A stretch of DNA of 64,000 bases from Phoronis australis (taxonomy: Eukaryota > Phoronida > Phoronidae). Position numbers and translations under genes: made by a program. A model generated the notes under the pieces. The model worked only from the letters and a program-made list of their open reading frames with translations. It ran no database searches and was not told the origin of the DNA. The stretch's first letter is position 1. Every line of letters starts with the position of its first letter. Location of the stretch: positions 60,001-124,000 of the forward strand of contig NMRA01000689.1 in the NCBI GenBank assembly GCA_002633005.1, read 5' to 3'. Shown in pieces: positions 1 through 12,989 of this stretch.

Positions 1-3000
1 TATGACATAGTCATAATACTGTTATGTGAAAATGTAACTTGCCAGCTAGCTTAGAATGACTAAACGACATACTGTAACACAGCTATCTATGTGGATATAA
101 AAATGTCGGAATTAGCGAAGCTCTCTTTTTCAGTCCTCTTAAACTCAATTTTTAGTTATCTCACCGCAAATGTAAAAAAGCAAAGCGCCCGATGGCCTGA
201 ACTTTTTGTAACTAGTGGCATTCAAATGACACCTGCCTTGCCTTGTCCACTTTATCGGTTTTAAGAAACACAATCTAACAATCGTCATTTACATGCACCG
301 CTGTCCTGCATTTGCACCAATTAAGACTACATCTAAACAGAATGCATGCGACATGTATGTATACACGCCATTTGCTTGTTTCCAGCGACATCTATCAGGA
401 GGTGGTGACTTGTGCTGTAACACTTTGATGGCTGGTCAATGGACATCGTTACTAAAGAAAAATAACTTATCAAAATCTATTCCAACTCATGAAGTGAATT
501 TGAATCTGTGATTTTGCTTATGTATGTGATTTAGGCGAAGTGCTCTCGGCCGCATTTTTGGTATTGCTAAAAGTTATGCAAAAGGCAAAAAGTCTCCACT
601 GGCGTAAGCAAATCTTGATCTCATTGCATATAGCTTAATGTCATTTGCTGTTTGCTCGTGAAACAGAGCATCCATATTTTGACTCTAGTCTCATTCTCAA
701 AATGTCATTATAGTCCCCTGTCATACCTTCCTATCACATCAAGCAGCCTTGTCCAGTCAATGAAACTTCAGTAGTATATCACTCAACACCGATTCAGCAT
801 CGAGCTTCGAATTGGAAAGGTATTTTTTGATTTTTCAATTCTGAAAAAATCTGAAGTAAAACTTTCTCAGAAACACAGTTTACTGGTAATATTAATTGCT
901 CAGAAACAAGGAAGTGAAAATGATTCAAATGGACCATGAACTTTTGAGCAGAGATGAGTTTGTTGAAGAATCGGTAAAAAGAAATTGGCTAATAGGCGAC
1001 GCTCTATTTTATCATATGCAAACTCATTGCACGTGAATTAGATAAATTTAGCAGCAGAATTATGGAATATGATGGCAGTTTTAAGCTTCAGTTTTAACAA
1101 AATTAATTTACTGAAAGAAAAGCGCAGTTTTTAATGACACTGATGCGTTGTATTTAATCTTGCGCACTTTTGTCAAGACTGATCAAAAGCTGACTGTTTA
1201 TACAGCTTTGTACAAAGGACAGTCAATTTGGTGTTAGCATGCAGATCTCATAATTGACTCGTGTGCAACAGGTGGGAGAAACAAACTTTTACTACAGGCT
1301 GCTTCAGCACTTGAACTCCAACCACAGTCAGGCAGTAAGTTACATAATTAAGTAAATGTAACCAAAACTTCATTTTATACCAGTATATATTAGGAAAAAC
1401 ACTACAAACGTAAATCTTACCACAGTCAGTTTTCAATGTAACTAATTAATCAACCCAGTTTTTGTGAATTTATCTTTATATTACTGTGCGCAAATCATAG
1501 CATGGCAGTAGGTCGCAGAATGATGCATCAATAACCTCTGACCCCAGGACTACATTAGCTGTTCAAAATTAAAACTTCTAATTGGTAATTAGCCGTGATG
1601 CATATCTCTTAGTTTATTGATGGCTAGGTATTAGTCACTGTTAGTTAAGTAGAACTAAATTAGACTCACTGGTGCCAAAATATTAAGTCAATCACCCAGG
1701 CTTCTGGGCAGTGTCTTCTGGTAAAGATTTAGCAGACATCCCTATTTTTGTGGTAAAGGCACGGTGTAGTTCAAAACTGGTTAGATACCCTTGCGACATT
1801 CTAGTTCTGCCAGTGGTGGCAACAACGTAGTACTACGTGTGGAAGACGGATTTAAAAATGGCATCTTTATATCGATTTTGATCTGTTGAGGTCTTGAACA
1901 TGAGTTTCTTGAACTGAGTGATTACATTAGATTTAAAAGCAATCAGAGATTATGGTTCTCCTCAAGGTGATAGACTCCAAGACATAGAAAGAAATTTTTT
2001 TAAGCTTTATAAATATCCAGTGTTCTCCCGAGTCTGCGTTGTTACCTCAATGAAAAACAAATATTTAGTTTATTGATGCGTCACCTAGTTTCATGTCTCG
2101 GTTGTCTTCCTGTATTTTCCATTGATAGAAGCTACCAGTTTCTCCTATTTAATATTGTGCACTCTAATGTAACCGTAAAATTTTGGAAGGCGTGTCCACT
2201 GAATTCCAGTGTTTGGAAGTGTGAGACGAACTACTACACTACTAATTTTTATGAGAAAAATGTTAAAATTACATTTCATTTGTCTGCCAAATTATGTCCT
2301 AAGTTAGTGCGATTTCACCATACGTGTGTGAATGTGAAACATTAGTTTAAATTTGTGCTTTCCAAGGGATTTAGTCAGAGGCTTCCGATTTATTTTTCTA
2401 GGACAGATTTTGCCATCTTGGAATAACGTTATCCAGGGATGAAATCAATCCCTACAAGCCAGTATTCATGACACACTTTCAAGCTAATTACAAAATTAAT
2501 ATTAGTTACATTTTCTGCCTCATTTTAATACGGCTTTATTACAGCCAAATCATGTAAATATGTCCGCCCAAAGACTAAATATCAAGTGAAGCTGGCTAAA
2601 AGATTTTTTCCTTACTGGTATATGCTGTCTAAAGGCAATGGCATGAAATACCCTGATTTGCGAAATATATGCATGCAAGTTTTATAACTTAACAACCTTA
2701 ACAACCTTTCAAGCAGTCGCTCGTGGATTTTCACTTATTTCGAAAAAGTACCTTGGCCTAACACTGATGAGCAGTACCTTTTTTGTACTCATAGGTTACA
2801 ACTTGAGACCTTAAAGAGTATGCAAATTTATGTTATTTTAATCGCGCATGTTATGGTAGAATTAGTAGTCAGGTAGGCGAGTAGGTACATCAATTATGAC
2901 GCTTCTTTCAAGTCTGGCTGTGATGATGATCGCTGGGAATTTGAAACAGCTGTGCTTGAATAGCTCACATGCTCAGAGTGTTAAACGCTGATCATTTCTC

Positions 3001-3960
3001 TTAATAGATTACCAAATGATCCACAGCACAGATGGCAGTGGTGTGTAGAAGAGTTCAGCAAAGATAACAAATTATTCCTCATAAAAACAAATTACAATAA
3101 AACGAAACTCGCATTTTTGCTATGATAATGTGTGTGGTCAAACGAAATATTAGCTAAACTCCATTGACCACGCTTGAAAGGCTTCATCTGCCATTGAATT
3201 GGGGTCTTATGAGGTGAGTGGGTGAGTAACTGAGCTGTGAACCATGAAAAAAATTAGAACACCTGGCGTTTATGTATTTGTCATTTTGTTTATCAGTTTT
3301 GACATGTGACATACCATTGTTTGTTTTTGATTTAATCATGTTTGTTCATTTTCTGGACCTTTTACTTGATCTTACTAGATTCATGGTCTAAGGACCTGTA
3401 GAGCTTTTTTGCCGGCAGCTGAGGATCCATGGAGAGTAAGTTAATTTCACTGAAAAAGATTTCAATTTTAATATTGACATGTGTCACTTAAGGAATAATT
3501 TCGGTAGTTTATGAAACAGGTTTCTGTCCTTGAATGCAAAGTACTGGGGCATGGCCAGAAGTGTTTTTTTTTTCTTGTGACAGAAACAGTCAACACAACT
3601 AGATAATAGAAATATTTTATAAGTCAATTGTAAGCTAGTCGCCGAAGCTTTCGAACTTGAAAATTTCACGCTGCGTTCAATTTGGAAAATAGCATCTCGT
3701 AAAATGTGACCTCAGTTTACTGGCCTCGCCAAAAACAGTTTCAAATTATGGTTGCTCAATTTGCCAAAACGCAACTTCAAATTTCAAAATTATTTGTAAA
3801 TTTCTAATGTTTAACACAATTTTGATAATTTTAAACTTTCCATTATTTTTGGCACCAGACTGTTACAGTTCTGTTTATGAAATAAGGCCACAACTGTGTG
3901 TGATCAAATAGCGACATGCATGTAATCCAGTCAGTAGTACTTGAGTATTAGGAAAGTCTT

Positions 3961-4030
3961 TTGCTGTTGCTGGCCAATCAGAACTTGAGTTATTATTGCT
4001 GTTGCTGGCCAATCAGAACTTGAGTTATTA
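3961..4030. repeat. Perfect 2 x 35 bp tandem duplication with CCAAT box
   Basis: Two identical 35 bp units start at 3961 and 3996. Each contains GGCCAATCAG, a CCAAT-box-like (NF-Y) motif. No difference is seen between the units, so the duplication is recent or conserved. Whether it is regulatory is unknown. Confidence 0.9.
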
Positions 4031-4469
4031 GTCATGACCTCACACAAAGACTGAGATATTTGTTTCGGAATATTGTAGGAATGTTTGTTTTCTAGTTGAG
4101 CCATGAATTTTTTACAGTTTTAAATAATATCAAAGCCTGTCATGCCTGAATTTTTCCAGAAATGAATAGCATCCCGTGACGTTATCTCCTTCATGTTCTG
4201 AAAGTTCGGTGGAGATCTGAGACTGATTTTTTAGTGTTCTTTGGAAACCACATACTGCCACCCAAACATTAAAGCATTGGACCATGGGGAAAAATTCTAA
4301 TGTTCACCAGACCACCCCAGACAATAACAAATAAACAAGACTTCTTGACTAGGTCAGTGGTGTGAAACAGACACAGCTTCAGGTTTCCATTCTTTGCCTG
4401 TTATTCGTTCAGGTCGTTATGTGGTGTAGTGTCATTGTTCAATACCAGGTGCAGGACATTCTGTCTACA

Positions 4470-4930
4470 GTTCACCTTTTGATTTAGACTACTCACTGTT
4501 ATGGAGTTGGTCTCATAGTTTCCTTAGTCAAATTAGAGGTGATTTCAGGGCTTTGAATTGAAGGAATTGCCTGTTGGTTAGTGGTTGAGGCTGGGCTCAT
4601 ACCAGTCAGCCAGTCACAGCATGTCAGACCAGAAATAGCATCTCGTCTGAGCAAGGAAACCAATTTTAGATTGAGCAATCAAAAGTTTGCTTCCTGAATG
4701 GAACATGGGGTTTAAGCGGCAGTGAAGCAGCGATAAACCTACGCTCAATCAAAGAATCTAAATTTTGATTTAGATGGCATACTTCTATGAAATTGGTTTC
4801 GTCTTGATTCTTAACTTAGGTGAGAAGTGATTTTAGGTCTTGTACAGATTGTTGTTCCTTCAGATCGTACTCAGCCAATAAAGTGACATGCTGTGACAAG
4901 TCAACTTGCAGAGCCAGCTCTCAAGCAAGA
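4470..4930 (+). repeat. Interspersed repeat family R4, two partial copies
   Basis: Segments near 4475-4565 and 4700-4925 share an ordered series of words with each other and with 35370-35560: CTTTTGATTTAGA, then ATGAA(A)NTGGTCTC, then a GTGATTT stretch. The later segment and the 35 kb copy also share GCAGCRATAAACCT and AAAATGACAC-like AATAAARTGACA. Spacing is conserved. This indicates an old short interspersed element; its class is not determined. Confidence 0.65.
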
Positions 4931-6213
4931 ACTACTGACTGTCCTATTCAAGTCCAGAAATCCTACCTATTTTGATTATGGAGTAATTGGACATCAGATT
5001 CTTAATGGTAAGGGCACTCAGTCAAAAGTTTTTTACATGCTGGAAGGTTGGTGGAAAACTGCTAAGCTTTGATGTACATAACAATTTTCCAAGATCAAAC
5101 TTAAAATGAATATAGCTGAAACCTTACTTAATAATGTTAGATTCCAGAATGTGTGGTTGTCAACAGGACTTGAGTCAAGTTAGTCAGAAAATAGATTCCA
5201 ATGCACTCACTGGCATTTGGTGGCGTGGTTTGTCAAAAAATTGAATTCAGTAGATAAATTTCTAAATTTCTAAAGTACATCTACAACAAACGAATTAATC
5301 TTTAGGTACCAAGGACGTCTATGTTGGGCTGGCCTTCTCTGCAGTTTCCTGGCATTGAACTAAAACCATTCAGTTATTTGTTCAAGGTACCTATTCATAA
5401 ATACAGTCACAATTCATTAGCAACCTTTCTATTCATCCCTCAATGCCAACCACAGAGGGTTTATGTAGACCTGTGAAAAAATCTGTTCAAATTACTTCAG
5501 GTTAGTAGTTTAGTTTTGCAACAAGTTACAAGTGTAGGGGGGATTATGAGTCAGTGTTCAAACTAACTGACCTGCTTTCAAATGTTCTTGGTTATGCTGC
5601 AAGTAGGTTATAAATTGGAAATGAATTATGCATTACTTAGCACTAAATAAGTAATAACATATTTTTTCATAAGTGCACTGTAATTTATTTTCGTTGAATT
5701 GTCAAAAAATTCTATGATCGAAATGTCTCATAACTTTGGGGCAAAAATTTGGTAATACTTTACTGAAGGACCTGTGATCTTTTTTGGTCATAAGTTTGAT
5801 TTTCAGCTCTGCCAAATATTAGTTTGGATTTTTTTGAGACTCAACACCTGTGTTTGGCTTAACGCCTATTGCTGAAATTCCCAAATGTTCACTTTTTAAC
5901 ACCCATGCCTGCCCATTCTCAATTTGTAAGATCGAGACTTCCTCGAAAACGCCTAATTATGTTTTTATGGGGGCTTGTCTTGGGCAGACTTTAGCTCTCA
6001 AAATGTTCGATAATAAACCTTGTTACATTGTCTACAATTCCCTGATATATTTCACTCTTACTGTGAATTTGTTTTTAAATATGAGCACAGCCCCAGAAAT
6101 AGCTTTCGCATTATATCCAGGTTCTCATTCACTCCCTTGAGTACATTCACTAGTAAAACGGAGCTCAGAGGAGTAGGAGACACTTGCGCAATGCTCGATT
6201 GTCGGCCAGTAAA

Positions 6214-6282
6214 GCTAGGATTCGAACCCAGGACTGCCAAAGGGGAGTCCGAAGCTCAAACTACTGAGCCACTGTGTCTCCT
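6214..6282 (-). mobile_element. tRNA-derived SINE head or tRNA pseudogene
   Basis: On the minus strand the sequence begins GGAGACACAGTGGCTCAGTAG. It has an A-box-like TGGCTCAGTAGTTTGAG and, about 30 bases on, a perfect B box GGTTCGAATCC. This is the internal RNA polymerase III promoter layout of a tRNA. I could not fold a convincing full cloverleaf with a 3' acceptor strand, so a SINE head or decayed tRNA gene fits better than a functional tRNA. Confidence 0.7.
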
Positions 6283-7180
6283 CTCTATCTACTTAGCGTG
6301 AAGTCTGATGTCAGCGTAACTACCTTGGTGTCAACTCTTTCAAATAACTGCCCGACTTTCATTTTACATTACTTGTTTAGGTTAGGGCCCATTCTCAGCT
6401 TAGTAATACTACCCACCCCCTGTAATTTTCAAATTTTAACTTTTATGCACCCATACTTGGCTAACGGCTGGAGCTCCCTTAATCCTGCCCATGTCTCTGC
6501 GAACGCTTGCAGAATTTTAACTTCCAAAACGTAGTGACTTTGAGGGAAGGTCATTCACTTTCAACAGAACCTTGCCTAATATTGGGGCAAGAAATTACCC
6601 ATAGTTTCCTGCTTTTTGCTGTAGGGGGCATAAAATGGGAAAATAGGGATTTAGGCTCATGCTTATTCTTAAGATTAAGGTTTTCATGTACAGAATCGAT
6701 GAAAGCAATGATGTAAACAGGACATGGCTAGCCCCTAATGTGTGTAATGTTTACATCTGAAAATTTAAAGGTACACTGCGTAAAAAGCTATGTTACTCTA
6801 ATGAACTAGTGCGCACAGTCACTCCTTTCCAGACACTAAGCCCTTTTCTATGTTGTCTACAGTTTACCAATGTTGTATTTGACTATTGCGTGTGAAGTCC
6901 GACATCAATTAAGCTCCCTTGACTTTAACCCGATCAACCGTTTGGGTAAGCGCCCACCCCCAACTTCTCAGAAATTTTGTTTTTAAGTGTCAATGCTTAG
7001 GTTAATGCTCAATTGAGTTCCCCAAATTTATGCGGTCTATGCTCGAACCCTCACATTTTTAGCTCCCTGAGTTTTAAACCAGACAAGTTCATATTCGGTA
7101 AGTTGCGAGCAAGATAAAAAGGTTTCAAAATTATGGCTTCATAGTGAAACTGGACCTTGGTGACTTAATAATCTACCTGT

Positions 7181-7290
7181 GGTAAAAAAATCTCCAGTTT
7201 GATACGGTGAAAACTTTATTTCGCTCAAGATCGGAGCTTGTACCAAATTTTATAAATGGGTAGTGTTGGGCATCTCAAATTCACGAATTG
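7181..7290 (+). mobile_element. MITE-like family M1, truncated copy
   Basis: Starts with GGTAAAAAAATCTCCAGTTTG and carries the family core GATCGGAGCTTGTACCAAATTTTA and CTCAAATTCACGAATTGCC. It matches the left part of the full copies at 21633-21905 and 52603-52889. The right part appears deleted. Confidence 0.8.
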
Positions 7291-7865
7291 CCATCGTCTT
7301 GAGCTATCGTTCACCTAGATGTTGCGTACAGTAGGGGCACATGGAAATGTTACGTCAGTTGCTATTTCTGAAGATTTTATAAGCTGCCAGTCTATTTTCA
7401 GGGTCTGTTGATACAAATTGTTGTGTCTGAATATTATGAACAACTAACTGCCCACGTACTTAACTTCAGGATTGAGTTTATTTTCAGGTTGAATTAAATA
7501 TTCCATCTCCAAAATTTTAAAGACTATTCTAAAGTAGAAATTTTTTATTTGTAATTCAAGTCATCATTCCGTATTTAATAGGTAGAATCTGTTGCCACAT
7601 TTTCTTTGGGCTGCAGTTTGAAAGGAAGGCATAGTTTCAATAATTATGTGAAGAATTTGTTATATGTCCCAGAGACATTGACAGGGTTCAGTTTACATCA
7701 GTTTGTCTGATTTTTGTGGAACACCTATAAATTGAAAATTGCCTGTGAAGTGAACTTGGGAAGTTTGAAGACAAAGGTGTATTCAAATGTTTTCTTGTAA
7801 AATGTTTAATTTCCAAGAATTGGAAAAATGGGGGATGTCAGCCAGATTGGAATAGAAATATGGCT

Positions 7866-8065
7866 TGAAAAATTCTCCAATTTGGGACGGTCTCTGGAAT
7901 TTGGGACAGCAAAAATTGAATTTTCTCCATTCTGGAATTTGGAACAAGGGCGATTTTGGTGTTTGCTTTCACTCTACAGAGTGATGTTTCTTGAATTTAG
8001 GACAGCCAATGTAGACTATTTCTAAAATTTCAGACAAGCTTTGACTTTGAACAAAATAAGTAATG
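7866..8065 (-). mobile_element. MITE-like family M1, inverted copy
   Basis: Read on the plus strand this is the reverse complement of the M1 family: GAAAAATTCTCCAATTTGGGA, then GGAATTTGGGACA, ending with the reversed core near AACAAAATAAGTAATG. It is diverged from the other copies. A 65-codon open frame across it is a shadow with no function to assign. Confidence 0.7.
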
Positions 8066-8133
8066 TTTCACTATTCCAAATTTTTACTATAAACCGTAGT
8101 ATTCGTTTTTAATATGAAGTGTAAGCTATTAGA

Positions 8134-8385
8134 CTATCAGTGCATCTTTTGCAATTTATTCCATGTGCGTGATATTGTGAGTCTGCCTATGCATCTTACA
8201 CATTGTTTATCCCATGTCCTGCTTATACTGTGGCTGTTTGCGCATTTCATGCGCAGTTTATCCCATATCTAAGTTGTTGCGATAGTCTGTGCATACTGTT
8301 CACAGTGTACCCTATATCTGGGTTGTTTTGACTGTCAGCGCATCTTGGCTCGTGTGTAGTTTATCCCACATTGGCTTGATAGAGA
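8134..8385. repeat. Degenerate minisatellite, about five 50 bp units
   Basis: About five diverged units of roughly 45-53 bp share GTGCATCTT, then CAGTTTATCCCATRTCT, then GTTGTTN and CTGTCAG-like blocks. The motif TTTATCCCA (or TTTATTCCA / TGTACCCTA) recurs once per unit. The spread of substitutions shows an old tandem array. Confidence 0.75.
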
Positions 8386-9509
8386 TGTTTTGTGTTGGAT
8401 TCTGTCAAATGATGAAGTATTATCAACGATCGTGTGCCTTTGGCATCTGATGAGTCGCAGTTATTTAGCATTCATGTCTGCGAACTAATCAAGAAAGTCA
8501 CATTAGGCTAAATGTCTTCACGCCTAACTCTGTAAGACATTCGCAGTTAATGTTGGTCAGCGGAACTGAGAGGGTTTTACACTGTTTCAGTTTGTAATTC
8601 ATGTGGAATATTACAGAATGAGCTCTTTAATGTAAGTTAACTTTATAAAGTGGAAGTACATCGGAAAGATACCGTGACGACTTTCTCTGTGTAGTTTGGA
8701 TTTGTTTGTCACAGGGCTGTGTTCAACATTGAGTTGAGTGTTTTTTCTTGCGCTGTTGTTCGTGTTCCATGAGGTAGCCTTCCGAAACAGCTATGAAGCT
8801 GCGTTCTGTGAAGAAGTGAACTTTTAATTAAGAACATTTGCCATTATAAGATTGATCTCAATTTATTCCTTACTGAGATGAGAGATGGGATTGGATAGAT
8901 GTGTCAGATCGTTATTCGTTGAGACCAGTATTGTTACGTGAAAGTGATAATGATTTAAGACTGAAATTTGGCTTTACGCTCCTACTTCACATTTGTTGTT
9001 TAGCCAAGACTGTGGTCTTTAAAAAGGTTGAATGTTGTTAGAATTGATTTAGGCGCAGTGAATGAGTAAGTGAATGTGTTGGAGTTTATTTACAAATTAT
9101 TGCTTTATAAACATTTTATTCTTTTAAACTTTCCAAATACTTACTCTAGACTTAGCGCAAGACATTACTGAAATATTTGGTCCTCCTAATGTTGTGTAGG
9201 ATCGTATCGACTTGTCGGATATTTAATCAAATATCTATAAAACTATAGATTTTAAGTCAGTAAAAGTATATATGTTTTCTGAAAGTAAGCCTGTAGAATT
9301 TGATTTTTGACTTGATACCAGTCTGCTATTAATTGGATCACGTGACCATGTCTTTTGAGTAAAATTTACCAAAAAGGTGCACTCATAACGAAACAACAGC
9401 ATCAGTAACATGGCCAAATTTTGTCTGATATAAATGAACAAAATGAAGTCTCTAAAACTCTGCTACAGTAATTTCTAAATTATCAATTCATTTCATTTTT
9501 GTTTTACGC

Positions 9510-9675
9510 AACTTTTGTGTTTTTTCATAGAAGTCCTATTTTTGATAGCCCCTCGTGCAAAAGGGGTAAATTTTATAAACAATTCTTAGCATCTTTCTGG
9601 AAAACAGCGCATTAAGTACGGCGTCTGGAACTTTCATATGAATCTGATCAGCCAGTTCTGAGATATGATGTTTCT
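9510..9675 (-). repeat. Interspersed repeat R3, inverted copy
   Basis: The plus strand here (TTTTGATAGCCCCTCGTGCAA, then AATCTGATCAGCCAGTTCTG, then AGATATGATGTT) is the reverse complement, with divergence, of 12550-12710. The two copies sit on either side of exon 1 in opposite orientation. They are not close enough to be a simple hairpin, and the class is unknown. Confidence 0.75.
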
Positions 9676-10351
9676 AAGTTTGCCAGATTTGGACATTTTT
9701 GAGGACCCCACAAAGCCTAAGTAAGCAGTGTTTGCCCTTCATTCCAAGCAGTGTGGTACAGTGGACCCACCTTCCAAATTTTTGGTGACGTTTCATTTTC
9801 TTGGGGTCTAAAACAGTCCGTAAATCATAGTTTTACCACACACAATGATGCAAATAAATCTGGTGGTAGTTTTAGCAATGGAAATACAGGAAGATAACCA
9901 AGAAACAAATTTATGGTTCTTTTTCTTCAGAACTTTGTATTTCTTACAACTTATCAAAATTCCATCCATGCAGCTGCACTCATGAACTCAGTATGTAATC
10001 TTCTTTGGCTTAATTCCCTCAAATAGTTCATAACACAGCATCGGATGAATGCTGCTTAAAGGTTATCGAATTTCTCCACAGAAATAAAGACTAAACATTT
10101 TTTTTGGTTGTACTGTGTAGATGTTATAAACAACATTTGGTAAGTGCTTCCATTGTTTGCTGCATGGCAATCAGCCTTTGAAAAATGGAAAATGTCAATT
10201 TTGCTAATATTATTTTTATGCTAAACAAGTTGACAATTATCATACTACGATTTTTGCTCTGTTCTCTAAAATTTTTAAAATTTTGTTTTGTCTGTTGCTG
10301 TTATTCAAAGACTTGCTGGCTTAGAATGTATTGTTTATGAATACATTTCAG

Positions 10352-10493
10352 AACATTCGAGCATTATGAGGTGAGAGAAGACGGGTGCAATATACGGAGA
10401 ACAGCAGGCCTGAGGAACATCACTATGTCTGGATACATCGAGCATCACTTCGTGAAAGCCGTCAAGAGGGCGCCGGAGGAGCGAACCTATCAG
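10352..10493 (+). CDS. RAPGEF2: RAPGEF2/PDZ-GEF exon 1 (initiator exon)
   Basis: Start of a Rap-specific guanine nucleotide exchange factor that activates Rap1/Rap2 at membranes and junctions. The exon follows an acceptor (ATACATTTCAG) and ends at CAG|GTCAGT in phase 0. The chosen start is ATG 10425 with A at -3. It gives 23 residues, MSGYIEHHFVKAV..ERTYQ, which align with the N-terminus of the long RAPGEF2 isoforms as I recall them (M, three or four residues, aromatic/acidic pattern, then AERTPQ-like and DL at the next exon). The same frame is open from ATG back to the acceptor (24 codons), so a 5' extension is possible. A two-codon upstream ORF (ATG at 10366, stop at 10372) lies in the leader. 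Coordinates cover the whole exon; the coding part starts at 10425. Confidence 0.9.
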
Positions 10494-12185
10494 GTCAGTC
10501 AGAAGACTAACCTAGCAACATGAAGTTTATAGAAGGCAAAGTGATATTGTCAACATCTTGATTCAAATGTAATCATGTCATCGACCATTGTACAAAACGA
10601 ACATGTTCATTACTGTTTTACAAAGCGAACGTGCATTATGACATTAAGAACCAAACTTTTTCAACCTGCCTTGATCATTATATTAAGTGCAATTGATTTT
10701 CAATAAAGTATTTTATTAGTGTGACCCCACATAAAATCTGCATTTAAATTTCAAAATTATCTTGGATTTTGTACATTTCATCAAGGACTGTAATGATTGG
10801 AAAACTTAGCATGGTCAGCATAGTGTATGTCAGTCATGGTCATTTCGGACATTTTTACCTCAAGAAATTGTTGATAGGCAAGTCCCTGGATAGTTTCTAC
10901 CTTTCTAATGCTCGAAACATGAGTCCGGGCATAGTTTCAGAAAGAATTGTCTAAGGGAAACTATGCCAGCAACATCCAGGTAGAATGAGGTCGAGTATGT
11001 GCATGTCAGAGAGTTTATGGTACCCAGGGTACTGTTAGTTAAGTTAATTTTGTAAATAAGACACAAGTATGCAGAAATAACTCCTGTTTCTCATTTTGCC
11101 TTGTTTTTGTTTGACACTCGCTGACATTGTTCATTGTCAGTTGAGAAATCCTCTCAACCGCGGAAATGTTTAATTGTTGCCCTGAAAGTAGGGTCATCGG
11201 CCTATATTTCCATGGCCCTATATTTGGTGGGTCGCTTTGCAGAAATTTCAGTATTATTTGATTTCATGTTGTTGTACATGAATCAGCTGAGCACAGTTTG
11301 TGAACTTGAAACTCATTGGTTTCATCAATTCAGGTCTCTTTTAAAGGTTGAAATCAATTTTTGTACAACATTGACTAAACAATCAATACGCATACAGTTT
11401 TTTATCCTAATTGATGTATTTGTAAAGCATTTACGTCAAAGGACAGCTTCTGTGTTGTCTCAAGTGAGAATTCTGACTTTGACCACAGTTGTACTATAAG
11501 GACTATTACTACAAATGTGAATGAATGATGAATATCTCAAGTTGAGGAGGGTTAATTTGGGAGGTCAAAAGATTGCAAATGGAAAGTAGCAAATTATACA
11601 GATTCATATTTCTGTTGAAGCTCAGTACGTTGTCATGCAACCGTTTGTTGAAATTTCTTTTGCAAGTTTTTTTGTTAATATGTAAGTTTTTTTTTTACGG
11701 ATAAGCCCTTATTGATTACAATAATATGTCTGACTTACACAGTGGAGAAATTTATGAGTGCCCATAAAGAGCAGTATCGAGTGTAAAATATTGAGGAAAC
11801 TAAAAAAAAGAAAACGAGGGATTCCAACACAAAATATGAAACAAAACAAAGGTGGTGCTGTCTGTGGCTTTGCCCAGCCATACCAGGGATACCGCTTTTT
11901 GAAACTTAGAGAACAGAGCTATCCAATGAGAACAAGTGGCTGTTTTATACACTAGGAAATAAATTAGACTGTCTATTAATAACATATTTATCCATTTTAC
12001 TCTCACATTATTTTATTGTGTTAATTGTTCTGGCAGCCTAAGATTAATGCATGATAAAAGTGCTCTCACAGACTCTAGCTAGAAATTAGGTTAATGATTT
12101 CAGTTTTGAAGTTTAAGGGTAATCAATGACAAGCAGTGGGGAACGTTGTGTTATGCTGTGCACTGGTTATGCAGTAATGGTCAGA

Positions 12186-12258
12186 AATAACGTGCCTGAA
12201 TTTTGAGAATCAGTATTCTCCACTGAATAACGGGCTTCTCAAAATACGGGCATGTTAT
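12186..12258 (-). repeat. Foldback element F1, inverted copy
   Basis: Carries AATTTTGAGAATCAG, then TTCTCCACTGAATAAC and CTTCTCAAAATACGGG. The middle block is the exact reverse complement of GTTATTCAGTGGAGAA at 17151-17166. It belongs to the same small palindromic family as 17110-17200 and 21075-21175. Confidence 0.75.
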
Positions 12259-12549
12259 ATCCAAATGTTGCCCGGTTATGCTTACTGGTCATTTCAGTGA
12301 AGGGTCTAAATTAGGTTTTCACACCTTGTTAACGAAAACGTATTTTATTTGAGTCCAAAACTGTAAAATTGGACCGACGCAAAAGGTCATTGATTGGAAA
12401 TAGAATAATAAATACTAAGATGAGGAACTGTTATAAGAAAAATATTGACAATAGATAAATAAATACAGAATTTAAATGACCACCACATTATAATTCACTT
12501 CCTAAAGGTTATGTAGGACACTACAAAAAAGTCAAAATTTGGTTAATTT

Positions 12550-12710
12550 TTGAACATCATATCTCAGAAATGACTGATCAGATTTTTACGAAACTTTCAG
12601 ATTACTATGCTTTATGCATTTTTCTGGAATTGTTTTGGAAGTTTTTTGCTTTTGCATGAGGGGCTATCAAAACTAGAACTTTTATAATTTTTATGAAAAA
12701 AAATAATTTT
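12550..12710 (+). repeat. Interspersed repeat R3, direct copy
   Basis: GAACATCATATCTCAGAAATG, then GATCAGATTTTTACGAAACTTTCA and TGCATGAGGGGCTATCAAAA match the reverse complement of 9510-9675. Downstream words (TTTCTACTTTCAGAAAATATAT, then AAATTCTATAG-like) recur at 42798-42853, so the repeat unit may extend to about 12955. Confidence 0.75.
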
Positions 12711-12989
12711 ATAAAATGAAAAGGAAATGATTTAGAAAACTGGAACAGCGTTTTTGAAGTTCCATCTTGTATTTATATACCAAATTTAGTCATGTTATTT
12801 GGCTACCAACTATATCTTTCTTTTTTTGCTAATTTTCACTAGACATTGTGATGTAATCCAATTAATTGCAGGTTAAAAAGTCAAAAATGTAATTCTGCAG
12901 ATTTTCTACTTTCAGAAAATATATAATTTTATTCAGTTGAAATCTATAGTTGCAGAAATTTGATTTAATGCACAGACTTGTTGATACGG

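Larger units (their letters stand above)
1..10351. other. Upstream flank or 5' intron of RAPGEF2, no gene recognised
   Basis: No coding exon could be supported in these 10.3 kb. Open frames are short (under about 100 codons), low in complexity and carry no recognisable motif. The stretch holds repeats listed separately: a 35 bp perfect tandem duplication, a tRNA-like SINE head, two copies of a MITE-like family, a degenerate minisatellite and an inverted-repeat family copy near 9.5 kb. Exon 1 is preceded by a splice acceptor, so this region is probably a 5' intron, with the true first exon further upstream or unrecognised here. Confidence 0.6.

Noticed and set aside
3410-3438. Possible 17 nt mini-exon (CTGAGGATCCATGGAGA) between an acceptor-like GGCAG and GTAAGT
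   Set aside because: Too short to judge, frame not testable and no link to exon 1 shown.
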